In this document: positions 15,124 to 28,660 of the stretch, in pieces
Layout of the letters: every line of letters starts with the position of its first letter
Numbering within the stretch: the stretch's first letter is position 1
DNA from: Pseudaeromonas aegiceratis
Lineage (GTDB): Bacteria; Pseudomonadota; Gammaproteobacteria; Enterobacterales; Aeromonadaceae
NCBI RefSeq assembly: GCF_046254905.1
Contig: NZ_CP158016.1
Span: 2,914,001-2,978,000 of the forward strand
Direction of reading: 5' to 3'
DNA length: 64,000 bases
Program-made: the position numbers and the translations under genes
Notes under the pieces: model-generated
Database searches by the model: none
What the model was told of the DNA's origin: nothing
What the model saw: the letters and a program-made list of their open reading frames with translations, nothing else

Positions 15124-18100
15124 TTAAATCTGCTCAGCTACGCTCTCACCCGCAATTCGACCATAAGTGAAAATATCAATTAATGCGTTTCCACCCAAAC
15201 GGTTACCTGCGTGGATACCACCAGCCACTTCACCTGCCGCATACAAGCCAGGAATAATGTTGCCTTCCTTACTAATAACACGGGCTTTAGTATCGATTTT
15301 GAGCCCCCCCATCGTGTGGTGCACCGATGGTTGCCGTGGTGTTGCGTAGAATGGTCCTTGTTCCACTTTCAAGCCGAAAGCACTCTTATGGAATTCAGGA
15401 TCATGACCTTGTTCTACATAGGTGTTGTACTGCTGAATAGTTGCAATTAATTCAGCCGCCGGCACACCAATTTTCTCAGCCAGCTCATCAAGTGTGTCCG
15501 CTTGAATGATGATGCCTTCTTTAATTTCTCGTTCGATGGTTTCATCAGATGTATTTGCTGCCGTCTGACGAATCTTCTCATCGGCAATCATATATATGAT
15601 GCCACCGTTATCAAAAAAGGCCTCAGCGAGTACATCACGGCTTCCGCACTCATCAATAAAGCGCTTACCTTGTTGGTTAACAAAAACAAAGTTCTCAGGT
15701 GGTACGATCAATCCTGTCAACAGTGCGCCAGATTTCGGGTCGCCTATCGGCATTAACTGAACAAAGCCCATACCCACTAACTCTGCACCGACTTTCTCAC
15801 CAATCGCGATGCCGTCACCAATGAGTGCTGGAGAGTTGGTTGTTTTAATATCATCTGAAATTTCTCTCCAGTAGGTATTGTATTTTTTGATCATCTGCGT
15901 GTTTGCACCGAACCCACCTGATGCGAGAACAACACCATTATTTACACTCAGTACTAGCTTGGTACCGTTTGCCTGTATTGCCTTGATACCAACCACGTTA
16001 CCATCTTCAACAATCAGATCCGTTGCACGGGTATCTGTGATTATCCTGCCTCCTTTCTCTTGAATTCGCTTTTGTAGTTTATCAACAAATTCAACGCCTT
16101 TAGGACGTTTTGGTTTGTGCGCGCGACGCCACAATGCACCTACAGGAATTTCCACCACTCTGCGATCAAAGTCGATACCTTTATCACTCAACCAATTAAT
16201 TGACGCCATGGCATTCGAAGTTAAGGTTTCCACTAAGTCGTATTGACCGTAGATCGATTGACCATTTAGATCGGTACGTTTACCGCCCAGGTAAGTCTGG
16301 ATTCGATGTAGTTCAACAGAGTCAAACAGATAGTTTTTACCATTTGCCACATCGACAAAGTAGCTATCAAGCTGTTCTTTAAGTATTTTAAAATCAGCAA
16401 GATACCCATCTACAAACTCTGACTCCGGCGTATCAGCAAGCGCCATCAAGTTTTCTTTTTCTCCCGGTAGAGCTCGGAAGTCATTCTGCCACTCAGGCTC
16501 TGCCGCATTTACCCAGCCACCAGTGCGCACTGTGTTACCACCAATCGCAGGGAATTTTTCTAGCAAAATAACTGACCTGCCTTTATCAAGGGCTGTAAGG
16601 GCTGCACTCAAGCCTGCACCGCCGCCACCAACAACCACGATATCGACTGTTTCTTCGATGGTTTCAGATGACCATTCAACTGCTTTTCTTGCTTTACAAC
16701 GAAGTGCTTCAGAGTTACCGCCCGCTAGGTCAACTGCATTAGAAACACCATCAATGACCGCCTGGCTACTTACCGTCGCGCCAGAAATCACGTCAATATT
16801 TAAAGTTTGGTCATTGATAATTTGTTGAGGAATACGCTCAAATGCTGGATTAGCAATGCCATCTGACTCTTTTGATGAATCAACGGAAATCTCAAGGATC
16901 TTATCTTCAGAAAAGGTCACAGTTACCGGTAAGTCGCTGTTATGACCTCGTCCATAAGCTGTATACTCACCCGGTTTAAATTCAATTTTAACGTTTTGCA
17001 GTTCTTTAATTCGTTGGTGTTTTAGTGCTTCAGCTGCACTATCGACAATCATATAGTCCATGATATCCCAAAGCGGGGTAGGTATTTGCAATTCTCCCTG
17101 TTGGGCAATATCAGCAAATTCTGCACATGGTTCATCATTTAGAGCCTTAGCAGCCCAAGTCGGCTCAACCAGATAGCCTTTACCTACACTCACTATATCG
17201 TAACCCTGTGAGAGCGCCTTTTCTGCATCGGTACGTTGGGCAATGCCACCCACGCCAATCACTGGCACTTTTGCTACACTTTCCGACTGAAGTTGACGAT
17301 ACTTAGTGATGAGTGGTTCCTTATCTTCTGGCTCTACAATGGAGTTGCGCGCCCAGCTGCCCATAGAGAAGTGGAAATAATCCAAGCCATGGGTTGCGAG
17401 TTTATCCAAAAGATACATGGTATCGCTGAAGCGGATTCCCGGTTCCTCTAGCTCTTCTGGCGAGAATCGATAACCGATAATGAAATTTGTTTTTTCATGG
17501 GACAGGGCCACCTGCTTGACCTTTTCCAAAACAGCAAGTGGGAAGGTGGTCCGTTTTTCTATGCTTCCACCCCATTTATCATTTCTACGGTTTGAGTGTG
17601 GTGAGAAAAATTGCTGAATGAGGTAAGTGTTAGCGCCATGGATCTCAACACCATCAAAGCCAGCCAGAATTGCGCGACGGGCAGCATTACCAAAGTGTTC
17701 AATCATTGTTTCGATCTGAGCTTCGGTCATTTCAAGTGGTGTTGCTGCATTATCACGAAGTGCTGCAACAGGACTTGCCGAGATGGGGTGGTGCCCACCG
17801 TTGTATTCCGGATTCGCCATACGTCCTGCGTGATAGATCTGCAATATCGCTTTTGAGCCTTTTGCCTTGATCGCATCAGCTAACTTTTGCAAGCCAGCCA
17901 CTTTGCTATCCGTATCAATCCCTAACGCACCAGGAAAAGCACGACCATAATTTTCAACAAATGCACTTTCAACAATGATTGCGCCGGCATCACCAGAACG
18001 TGAACCGTAATAGGTGATCATCTCTTGCGTCACACCGCCATCAAAAAAAGCAGACTGAATCGTCATTGGTGCCATCACAATACGATTTTTTAGTTTAATC

Positions 18101-18138
18101 CCTGATTGAAATACTATTTCTTTGATTAACTGATTCAT
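15124..18138 (-). CDS. Three-domain flavin reductase resembling NADH-dependent acrylate reductase (Ard)
   Basis: The ATG at 18138, with AAAGGAAAG upstream, gives 1004 residues. Domains in order: an Old Yellow Enzyme/NADH:flavin oxidoreductase barrel (about 1-365, with EIHGANTYLIQQFFSPHSNRRNDKWGG-type active-site residues near 165-190), an FMN_bind domain (about 385-475) with DVISGAT at 449-455, where Thr455 is the expected covalent FMN site, and a fumarate-reductase-like FAD_binding_2 domain (about 495-1004, dinucleotide motif VVVGGGGAGLSAA; end motif GEVAGGIHAGNRLGGNALIDI). This architecture is that reported for the cytoplasmic NADH:acrylate oxidoreductase of Vibrio harveyi, with apbE alongside. 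Fumarate, methacrylate or a cinnamate-type acid are alternative substrates. There is no signal peptide. The composition is AT-richer than the core genome. Confidence 0.85.
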   Translation of the reverse strand: MNQLIKEIVFQSGIKLKNRIVMAPMTIQSAFFDGGVTQEMITYYGSRSGDAGAIIVESAFVENYGRAFPGALGIDTDSKVAGLQKLADAIKAKGSKAILQIYHAGRMANPEYNGGHHPISASPVAALRDNAATPLEMTEAQIETMIEHFGNAARRAILAGFDGVEIHGANTYLIQQFFSPHSNRRNDKWGGSIEKRTTFPLAVLEKVKQVALSHEKTNFIIGYRFSPEELEEPGIRFSDTMYLLDKLATHGLDYFHFSMGSWARNSIVEPEDKEPLITKYRQLQSESVAKVPVIGVGGIAQRTDAEKALSQGYDIVSVGKGYLVEPTWAAKALNDEPCAEFADIAQQGELQIPTPLWDIMDYMIVDSAAEALKHQRIKELQNVKIEFKPGEYTAYGRGHNSDLPVTVTFSEDKILEISVDSSKESDGIANPAFERIPQQIINDQTLNIDVISGATVSSQAVIDGVSNAVDLAGGNSEALRCKARKAVEWSSETIEETVDIVVVGGGGAGLSAALTALDKGRSVILLEKFPAIGGNTVRTGGWVNAAEPEWQNDFRALPGEKENLMALADTPESEFVDGYLADFKILKEQLDSYFVDVANGKNYLFDSVELHRIQTYLGGKRTDLNGQSIYGQYDLVETLTSNAMASINWLSDKGIDFDRRVVEIPVGALWRRAHKPKRPKGVEFVDKLQKRIQEKGGRIITDTRATDLIVEDGNVVGIKAIQANGTKLVLSVNNGVVLASGGFGANTQMIKKYNTYWREISDDIKTTNSPALIGDGIAIGEKVGAELVGMGFVQLMPIGDPKSGALLTGLIVPPENFVFVNQQGKRFIDECGSRDVLAEAFFDNGGIIYMIADEKIRQTAANTSDETIEREIKEGIIIQADTLDELAEKIGVPAAELIATIQQYNTYVEQGHDPEFHKSAFGLKVEQGPFYATPRQPSVHHTMGGLKIDTKARVISKEGNIIPGLYAAGEVAGGIHAGNRLGGNALIDIFTYGRIAGESVAEQI

Positions 18139-18224
18139 AAACTTTCCTTTTGCAAATGTATTCTCAGATAAAACACGATGGATGACGGTAGCGTGCCTTC
18201 CCTGTCGGCGAGCCAAAACGACGG

Positions 18225-18776
18225 CTAGGGGTTGCAGGCGATGACGACCCGGCTCCGGATCTGCCCTTGCGACAACGGCTCCGCCCGGGAAATCGCCCCA
18301 TCCAGGCCATGGGTGGAACTGATTGCCGCCAGCACCGGCGGGGGAACCAACTCGACCAGATAATTCCAGGCCGCCTGCCGTTTCTCCTGGGGGTAGGTGA
18401 CGCTGTCCACGCCGGCCAGGGTCACGTTGCGCAGAATGAAGGGCGCGACGCTGCCGACCAAAACCAGATCCTGGGCCAGGCCCCCCCAGTGCGTCTCGCC
18501 CTCCCCCCAGCCGGTCAGCAGCACCTTGTCGCCGACCTTGAAGGCGTCGCTGTCGCTCTGGCTGACCGTGCTGGCGAAGTCAATGCCCGGGCTCATGGGA
18601 AAGGCGCGGATGATGGGACCCTCACCGGTGATCGCCAGCGCATCCTTGTAGCTCAACGACGAATATTCCACATCGACGAGCACATCGATCGCCCGCCGGC
18701 AGTTGGCTTTCATCCAACCGCTGACAACGCGGCTATATCCGTTGGAATCTTTGCCAGTGACGGCCACTTTGAACAT
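18225..18776 (-). pseudogene. acuI: acuI/yhdH (acrylyl-CoA reductase) with in-frame internal deletion
   Basis: The frame is open for 183 residues from an ATG at 18776 with AGGA upstream. Residues ~35-102 (SSLSYKDALAITGEGPIIRAFPMSPGIDF, LLTGWGEGETHWGGLAQ) are the N-terminal half of AcuI/YhdH, a quinone-oxidoreductase-type NADPH enzyme. Directly after comes VAPFILRNVTLAGVDSV and RRQAAWNYLV-type sequence, which belongs to the C-terminus. About 140 residues of the usual ~325, including the Rossmann nucleotide-binding fold, are absent. The protein cannot bind NADPH in the normal way, so the gene is very probably inactive although no frame is broken. The 43-base gap to the upstream TetR gene suggests an acuR-acuI operon. 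Confidence 0.85.
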
Positions 18777-18819
18777 GAGGGTCCTATTCATGACCAGTCG
18801 TCTATAAAAAGATAAAAAA

Positions 18820-19452
18820 TTAGCGGGGCAGCCCCGCCAGGAAATTGCGCACAAAGATGTCAAGCGGGGTACGCTCGGCGCGCAGCTTTGCCCGCATCAC
18901 TGCGCCTTCCCAACCCGTCCAGAAAAATTCCGCCAACTCGTCGCAGTCGGTGTTTTCGCTCAGCTCACCCGACGCCACAGCATCCCTGAGGCAGGACGCT
19001 AGCAGCGCCTGCCAATCCTGGATGATGCCGTCCAGACGGGCCCGGAAAACCTCGGGGATACCGCCGATCTCCTGGGCCATGTTGCCCACGATGCAGCCCC
19101 GCTTGAACTGGAAGCGCGCCATGCTTTCGCAGACGTTCTCCTCGAACGCCCGAACGCGATCCAGAGGAGCCAGGCTCTTGTTGCCCAGGGTCTTGTTGAG
19201 CTTGTGGGCAAAGTAGCCGGCATAATCGTCCAGTATCGCCAGGCCGAAGTGCTCCTTGCTGTCGAAGTACTGGTAGAACGATCCCTTCGGCACCCCCACC
19301 TGCCGCAGGATGCCGTCGATCCCCGCCAGGGAGAAGTTGTATTCCGTCAGCGCAACGGTGCCCGCCCGGATCAGGCCGGCTCGGATCTCGTCCCGCTCAA
19401 GCGAGGATTTCGGCGGCCGTCCTCGCCGCTTGCTGGTTGCGATATGCTGCAT
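18820..19452 (-). CDS. acuR: TetR-family regulator, AcuR-like
   Basis: A 210-residue TetR regulator. A basic N-terminus (SKRRGRPPK) precedes the helix-turn-helix FSLAGIDGILRQVGVPKGSFYQYFDSKEHFGLAIL (about 40-75). The ligand-binding part contains RGCIVGNMAQEIG, as in AcuR and related proteins. AcuR represses acuI until acrylate is present. Here it stands directly upstream of the acuI remnant, and beyond that is the putative acrylate reductase, all on the same strand. The symbol rests on this context; TetR family membership is certain. Confidence 0.75.
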   Translation of the reverse strand: MQHIATSKRRGRPPKSSLERDEIRAGLIRAGTVALTEYNFSLAGIDGILRQVGVPKGSFYQYFDSKEHFGLAILDDYAGYFAHKLNKTLGNKSLAPLDRVRAFEENVCESMARFQFKRGCIVGNMAQEIGGIPEVFRARLDGIIQDWQALLASCLRDAVASGELSENTDCDELAEFFWTGWEGAVMRAKLRAERTPLDIFVRNFLAGLPR

Positions 19453-19832
19453 AGCGGCATTCTTGACCGACCGTCTGGTGAATTCAACAGGTTAATCGCC
19501 AATCATGTCATGCATTGATGCAGATCATTTCTTGCCTACCCGGCGTGGCCTTGGGTCCCCCGCGGGGGAGGGTGCTCTTATCGGCCCGGCACCCTCATCC
19601 TGACCGCGTCCCGCCGCAGATCCATTACCTCGTTCCAGCGCTTGGTAAGGGTGCCGACAATGGGCTCACCGGCACACAAGGCTCCGTTTGCAACCCAACA
19701 ACAGCGCATCCGTAGCCAAGGCGCAGCGCGCTGGAAGCTGCAATTCAGGGACTGTGGTGTGGCTGTGTGAATGCTTGACGATGGCCGGTTAGCCTGACTC
19801 TTGGCACCCTCTGTGCACTCACAGGGTGAAAT
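19453..19832. other. Intergenic stretch without recognisable gene
   Basis: Between acuR and the transposase remnant. GGTCCCCCGCGGGGGAGGGTG-like sequence around 19555-19575 contains CCCCCGCGGGGG, a perfect 12-bp palindrome. No convincing frame, tRNA or complete repeat is seen. It is probably eroded mobile-element debris. Confidence 0.4.
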
Positions 19833-20025
19833 CTAGCGAGTCTTGCAGTTGGTGATGTTACGCCGTTTGAGCACGTCGGCCACAGAATGATCGCGATCGG
19901 TCACCTGCTTAACGGCGTCGATTTTGAACTGGTCGGGCGAGCGTTTTGCGCACATTAGAACCCCTGTCTTTGCGTTAATGTCTCTAACTGCGAGGTGTCT
20001 AGAAAATCGGTAGCGATTCAGTGCC
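19833..20025 (-). mobile_element. IS3-family remnant: end of orfA and terminal sequence
   Basis: From an ATG at 19955 the minus strand encodes AKRSPDQFKIDAVKQVTDRDHSVADVLKR, the classic N-terminus of IS3-group OrfA transposase, then a stop at 19833. The region just upstream (about 19995-20025) has an IS-end-like sequence, TGTCTAGAAAATCGGTAGCG. No OrfB is present, so the element is dead. A further ~200 bases up to 20232 contain no gene besides the leader of the HD-GYP gene. Confidence 0.75.
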
Positions 20026-20232
20026 ACATCCCCTAAGACACTGTCTGATGAGGCCGCATCTGTTTATGATGATGCTCGCCAGGGTTCGGCGCCAAGCGGT
20101 TGATGATGCGCAATTTTCGCCTGGAATATCATTTTAAGGTGCCGAATGAGGTATTCCGTTTGACGCTGATTTTCTCCCGGTTCATGCTCAAGCCGTTCAG
20201 GTTTTGACCATGTCACCGCCGAGGGGAACGTG

Positions 20233-23109
20233 ATGCCCAACCGCCTACCGCTCTACCCGCTCTACATCCATATCGGTGCCCTGTTTCTCGGGTTGTTCCT
20301 GCTGTTTGGCTCCGTGCTGATCGCTCTGGGCTACCAGACCACCCTGAGTCAGAGCCGATTGCAGGCCGAACAGCAGTTTTCTCTGCAGCGTCAGCTGCTG
20401 GGCGAGGCCATAGAGCGACACTATCAGCCCATAGAACTCTCCTTGGGGCTGATGCGGCAGTCCGGTCTCACCACGGCCCGCACCCTGAGCCAGCGGCTGG
20501 CCAGCCTGCCCGAGCTGCAGCAGTTGCTGGTCAGCAACCCCAGTGTCTCGGCCGTCTACATGGGCTATAGCAACGGCGACTTTTTCCTGCTGCGCAGCCT
20601 GACCACCCAGGCCCGCCAGGCCCTCAAGGAGGCAGCCCCAGATGGCGCCACTTTGCTGGTACAGAGCCTGGATCAGCCCAAGCCGGGCAGCATGGAGGCC
20701 GTGTACCTCTTCTATGACGACCAGCTGCGGCTGCTGGAGCGTCGCTACCAGCCGGACTACCGTTTCGATGCCAGAAAACGGCCCTGGTATCACGCCGCCA
20801 GCCAGCAGTCCGGTGTGGTCATCTCGGCTCCCTACTTCTTCTTCACCACCCGTGAGGTGGGCACCACGCTGAGCCTCAACACCGACGAGGGCGTGCTGGG
20901 GGCCGACATGAGCATGAACCAACTGTCGGCACTGATGGCCGGCATGACCCTGCCCCCCACCGGCCAGCTGGCACTGTTTGATCAGGCCGGCCATCTGGTG
21001 GCCGGCTCCCGCCCCCTGCCCGACGCCGCCCACCGTCGCCTGCTGAACCTGGCGGAATACGAGGGCAGCATCTTCCCCCACCTCTCTTTGGCAGTCGCCC
21101 TGACCAGCGATCGGCAACAGCATCTGGCCCTGACGGATGACCAGGGACAACCCTGGACCGGCGTGCTCAATCAGCTGGCCAAACAGTCGTCACACAGCGG
21201 CACCCTCTACCTGGCCATGCTGCAGACCGAGGAGAGCCTCTACGGCCCGGCCCTGACTCAGGCTCGCCACAACCTGCTGCTCTCCGCCCTGGTGATGCTG
21301 CTGATGCTGCCCAGCGTCTGGTGGCTGGCCCGACGCACCGCCCGGCCGCTGATCGCCTTGACTCAGGAGGCCGAGGCCATCCGGCGCTTCGACTTCAACG
21401 ACCGCCCGTTAAAATCCAGCCACATCAAGGAGATTGCCGATCTGACCCGCGCCATGGTGCGGATGAAACGCACCATAGGTAACTTCCGCTCCATCGGCCA
21501 GGCCCTGCACGGTGAGCACCACTTCCCCCTGCTGCTGACCCGCATCCTGGAGGAGAGCAGCAACCTGGTGCAGGCTGAAGGGGTGCTGCTCTACCTGGCG
21601 CAACCTGTGGGCGAGACCACGGGGCGCGGCCTGTGGCTAGGGCAGGAGCTGACCCAGCTGCCCCCCTTGGCGCAGGAGCTGGCCCATGACGACCCGGTGG
21701 CGCTGGATGAATCCAGCTGGCAACAACAATTTGCCGAGCTGGGCCCCTACCCCGGGCCCCTGTGGCGGGTGAGCGAGTCCCTGACCAACCGGCGGGACGA
21801 ACCCATCGCCACCCTGTTGCTGCTGCTGCCCCAGGGCTCGGCCCAGGAGCAGCAGGCCAAGCTGGGGCTGATCCGCGCCCTGTGCGGCTCGGTGGCCGCC
21901 GCCTTGGACACCCAGCGGCTGCTGGAGGAGCAAAAGCAGCTGCTGGAATCCCTGATCCAGCTCATCGCCAACGCCATCGACGCCAAGAGTCCCTATACCG
22001 GCGGCCACTGCCAGCGGGTGCCTGTGCTGACCAAGTGGCTGGCCCAGGCCGCCTGCGACCAGCAGGCCGGCCCCTTCGCCCGCTTCAACCTCAACGCCGA
22101 CGAGCAGGAGGCCCTGCACATCGCCTGCTGGCTGCACGACTGTGGCAAGGTCACCACCCCGGAATTTGTGGTGGACAAGGCCACCAAGCTGGAGACCCTG
22201 TACGACCGCATTCACGAGGTGCGCATGCGCTTCGAGGTATTGAAGCGCGAGGCCCATATCGCCCAGCTGGAGGCAAGCCTGCCCGCCGGCCAGAGTGCGG
22301 CCGTCCGCCAGGCCATGGCCCCCCTCTGGCAGCAGTTGGATGAGGAGTACGCCTTCGTGGCCCAATGCAATCAGGGCGGCGAATTCATGGCCCCCGAGAA
22401 ACTGGACAAGCTGGCGGCCATCGCCCAGCGCCGTTGGTGGCGCACCCTGGATGACCGTATTGGCCTCTCCCACGAGGAGTACTCCCGCAAGGCCGCGACG
22501 CCGGCCGCCCCCCTGCCCTGTCAGGAACCCCTGCTCAGCGACAAGCCGGAGCACTGCATCCCTCGCCCGGCCGCCGAACAGCTGGCCGACGACAACCCCT
22601 GGGGCTTCAAGGTCAAGGTGCCGCAGTTCCTCTATAACCGGGGCGAGCTGTACAACCTGGGCATCGCCCGGGGCACCCTCTCGGAAGAGGAGCGCTACAA
22701 GATCAACGAGCACATGATCCAGACCATCAAGATGCTCACCACCCTGCCCTTCCCGCGCCACCTGCAGACGGTGCCGGAGATCGCCGGGGGGCACCACGAG
22801 AAGCTGGACGGCACCGGCTATCCCAAGCGTCTGAGGGAGCAGGAGCTGAGCCTGCCGGCCCGCATGATGGCCATCGCCGATGTGTTCGAGGCGCTGACCG
22901 CCAGCGACCGCCCCTACAAGGAGGGCAAGACCCTGAGTCAGGCCCTGGGGATCATGGCGCGCATGGTGCAGGATCGCCATCTGGACGGTCCCCTGTTCCG
23001 CCTGTTTGTGGAGTCCGGCCTGCCCCAACGCTACGCCAAGGACTACCTGACGCCCGGCCAGCTGGATGAACCGGCCACCGCCAGCCTGCTGGAGGGCATT
23101 CCGGCCTAG
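20233..23109 (+). CDS. Membrane-bound HD-GYP domain protein (predicted c-di-GMP phosphodiesterase)
   Basis: A 958-residue protein; the ATG at 20233 (just after a GTG) has GAGGGG upstream. Order: membrane helix (about 12-34), periplasmic dCache-like sensor (to ~345), second membrane helix (about 347-367), HAMP-like linker, GAF-like domain (about 425-560) and an HD-GYP domain. The HD motif is in CWLHDCGK near 634 and HHEKLDGTGYP is near 855-861. HD-GYP proteins hydrolyse c-di-GMP. The two motifs are ~225 residues apart against ~70 in the HD-GYP protein at 27533, so ~150 residues are inserted within the catalytic domain. It heads a same-strand series with two more signalling genes. Confidence 0.88.
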   Translation: MPNRLPLYPLYIHIGALFLGLFLLFGSVLIALGYQTTLSQSRLQAEQQFSLQRQLLGEAIERHYQPIELSLGLMRQSGLTTARTLSQRLASLPELQQLLVSNPSVSAVYMGYSNGDFFLLRSLTTQARQALKEAAPDGATLLVQSLDQPKPGSMEAVYLFYDDQLRLLERRYQPDYRFDARKRPWYHAASQQSGVVISAPYFFFTTREVGTTLSLNTDEGVLGADMSMNQLSALMAGMTLPPTGQLALFDQAGHLVAGSRPLPDAAHRRLLNLAEYEGSIFPHLSLAVALTSDRQQHLALTDDQGQPWTGVLNQLAKQSSHSGTLYLAMLQTEESLYGPALTQARHNLLLSALVMLLMLPSVWWLARRTARPLIALTQEAEAIRRFDFNDRPLKSSHIKEIADLTRAMVRMKRTIGNFRSIGQALHGEHHFPLLLTRILEESSNLVQAEGVLLYLAQPVGETTGRGLWLGQELTQLPPLAQELAHDDPVALDESSWQQQFAELGPYPGPLWRVSESLTNRRDEPIATLLLLLPQGSAQEQQAKLGLIRALCGSVAAALDTQRLLEEQKQLLESLIQLIANAIDAKSPYTGGHCQRVPVLTKWLAQAACDQQAGPFARFNLNADEQEALHIACWLHDCGKVTTPEFVVDKATKLETLYDRIHEVRMRFEVLKREAHIAQLEASLPAGQSAAVRQAMAPLWQQLDEEYAFVAQCNQGGEFMAPEKLDKLAAIAQRRWWRTLDDRIGLSHEEYSRKAATPAAPLPCQEPLLSDKPEHCIPRPAAEQLADDNPWGFKVKVPQFLYNRGELYNLGIARGTLSEEERYKINEHMIQTIKMLTTLPFPRHLQTVPEIAGGHHEKLDGTGYPKRLREQELSLPARMMAIADVFEALTASDRPYKEGKTLSQALGIMARMVQDRHLDGPLFRLFVESGLPQRYAKDYLTPGQLDEPATASLLEGIPA

Positions 23110-23159
23110 CCGGCCGCTGACCTGGTCTCACTTTTTCCCCCTAGGGAGCCGAGGATAAG

Positions 23160-27530
<4,371 letters not shown>

Positions 27531-27532
27531 GC

Positions 27533-28654
27533 ATGGCAACCCCCCCCGCCCTGGAGAAGGCCACCATACTGGTGGTGGATGACACGCCGGAAAACCTGAC
27601 CATGATGAGCTTCCTGCTCAAGGATCAGTACAAGGTCAAGGTGGCCAACAACGGGGAGAAGGCGCTGCGCATCGCCCAGGGGCAGCCCCAGCCCGACCTC
27701 ATACTGCTGGATATCATGATGCCCGAGCTGGATGGCTACGAGGTCTGCCGCCGGCTGCAACAGGATGCCGCCACCCGCCGGATCCCCATCATCTTTCTCA
27801 CCGCCAAGGCCAGCGTCGAAGACGAGGCGCTGGGCCTCAAGCTGGGGGCGGTGGACTACATCACCAAGCCCATCAGCCCGCCTGTGGTGCTGGCACGGGT
27901 AAAAACCCACCTGAGCCTCAAGGCCAGCGCCGACTTCCTGCGCAGCAAGAGCGACTTTCTCGAGCAGGAGGTGGCCAAACGGACCCAGGAGGTGATGGCC
28001 ATCCAGGATGTCACCATACTGGCCATGGCCTCCCTGGCGGAAACCCGGGACAACGAGACCGGCAACCATATCCGCCGCACCCAGTACTACGTGAAGGCGC
28101 TGGCCGAGGCCCTGCGCCAGCATCCGCGCTTTGCCGCGGCCCTGGATGACCACCAGATCGCCATGCTGTTCAAGTCCGCGCCCCTGCACGACATCGGCAA
28201 GGTGGGTATCCCCGACAGCATACTGCTGAAGCCAGGCCGGTTCGAACCGGCAGAGTTTGAGGTGATGAAGCGTCACCCCGTCTTGGGTTTGCAGGCCATC
28301 GAGCATGCCGAGCAGGCCCTGGGCACCTCGGTAGCCTTCTTGCAGGTCGCCAAGGAGATCGCCTACGGCCACCACGAGAAATGGGACGGCTCCGGCTATC
28401 CCCAGGGGCTGGCCGGCGAGGCCATTCCCCTCTCCGCTCGGCTGATGGCCCTGGCCGACGTGTACGACGCCCTCATCAGCAACCGGGTCTACAAACGGGG
28501 CATGCCCCACGACCAGGCCGCCGCCATCATCGCCGAGGGGCGCGGCAGTCACTTTGATCCGGATATCGTCGATGCCTTCTTCCAGATCGAGGCGGAGTTT
28601 ATCGCGATAGCCCGCCGATTTTACGATGCGGTGGAGGCGGCCCCCGCCGACTGA
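27533..28654 (+). CDS. HD-GYP response regulator (RpfG-like)
   Basis: A 373-residue protein; the ATG at 27533 has GGAG eight bases upstream, inside the kinase gene. The N-terminal receiver (about 10-130) has ILVVDDTPENL and LILLDIMMPELDG with the acceptor Asp, and the Lys in DYITKPI. The C-terminal HD-GYP domain (about 165-360) has LHDIGKVGIPD and HHEKWDGSGYP. By family, phosphorylation by the upstream hybrid kinase would turn on c-di-GMP hydrolysis. All catalytic residues that I can place are present. Confidence 0.92.
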   Translation: MATPPALEKATILVVDDTPENLTMMSFLLKDQYKVKVANNGEKALRIAQGQPQPDLILLDIMMPELDGYEVCRRLQQDAATRRIPIIFLTAKASVEDEALGLKLGAVDYITKPISPPVVLARVKTHLSLKASADFLRSKSDFLEQEVAKRTQEVMAIQDVTILAMASLAETRDNETGNHIRRTQYYVKALAEALRQHPRFAAALDDHQIAMLFKSAPLHDIGKVGIPDSILLKPGRFEPAEFEVMKRHPVLGLQAIEHAEQALGTSVAFLQVAKEIAYGHHEKWDGSGYPQGLAGEAIPLSARLMALADVYDALISNRVYKRGMPHDQAAAIIAEGRGSHFDPDIVDAFFQIEAEFIAIARRFYDAVEAAPAD

Positions 28655-28660
28655 GCGGCC

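Noticed and set aside
19515..19715. Open frame between acuR and the IS remnant
   Set aside because: No ribosome site, no domain, Pro/His-rich sequence in apparently eroded DNA.
21637..23028. Long minus-strand open frame (463 codons) opposite the HD-GYP gene
   Set aside because: It lies fully antisense to a protein with clear HD-GYP and membrane features and encodes low-complexity Gly/Gln/Leu/His sequence, as expected from the complement of GC-rich codons.
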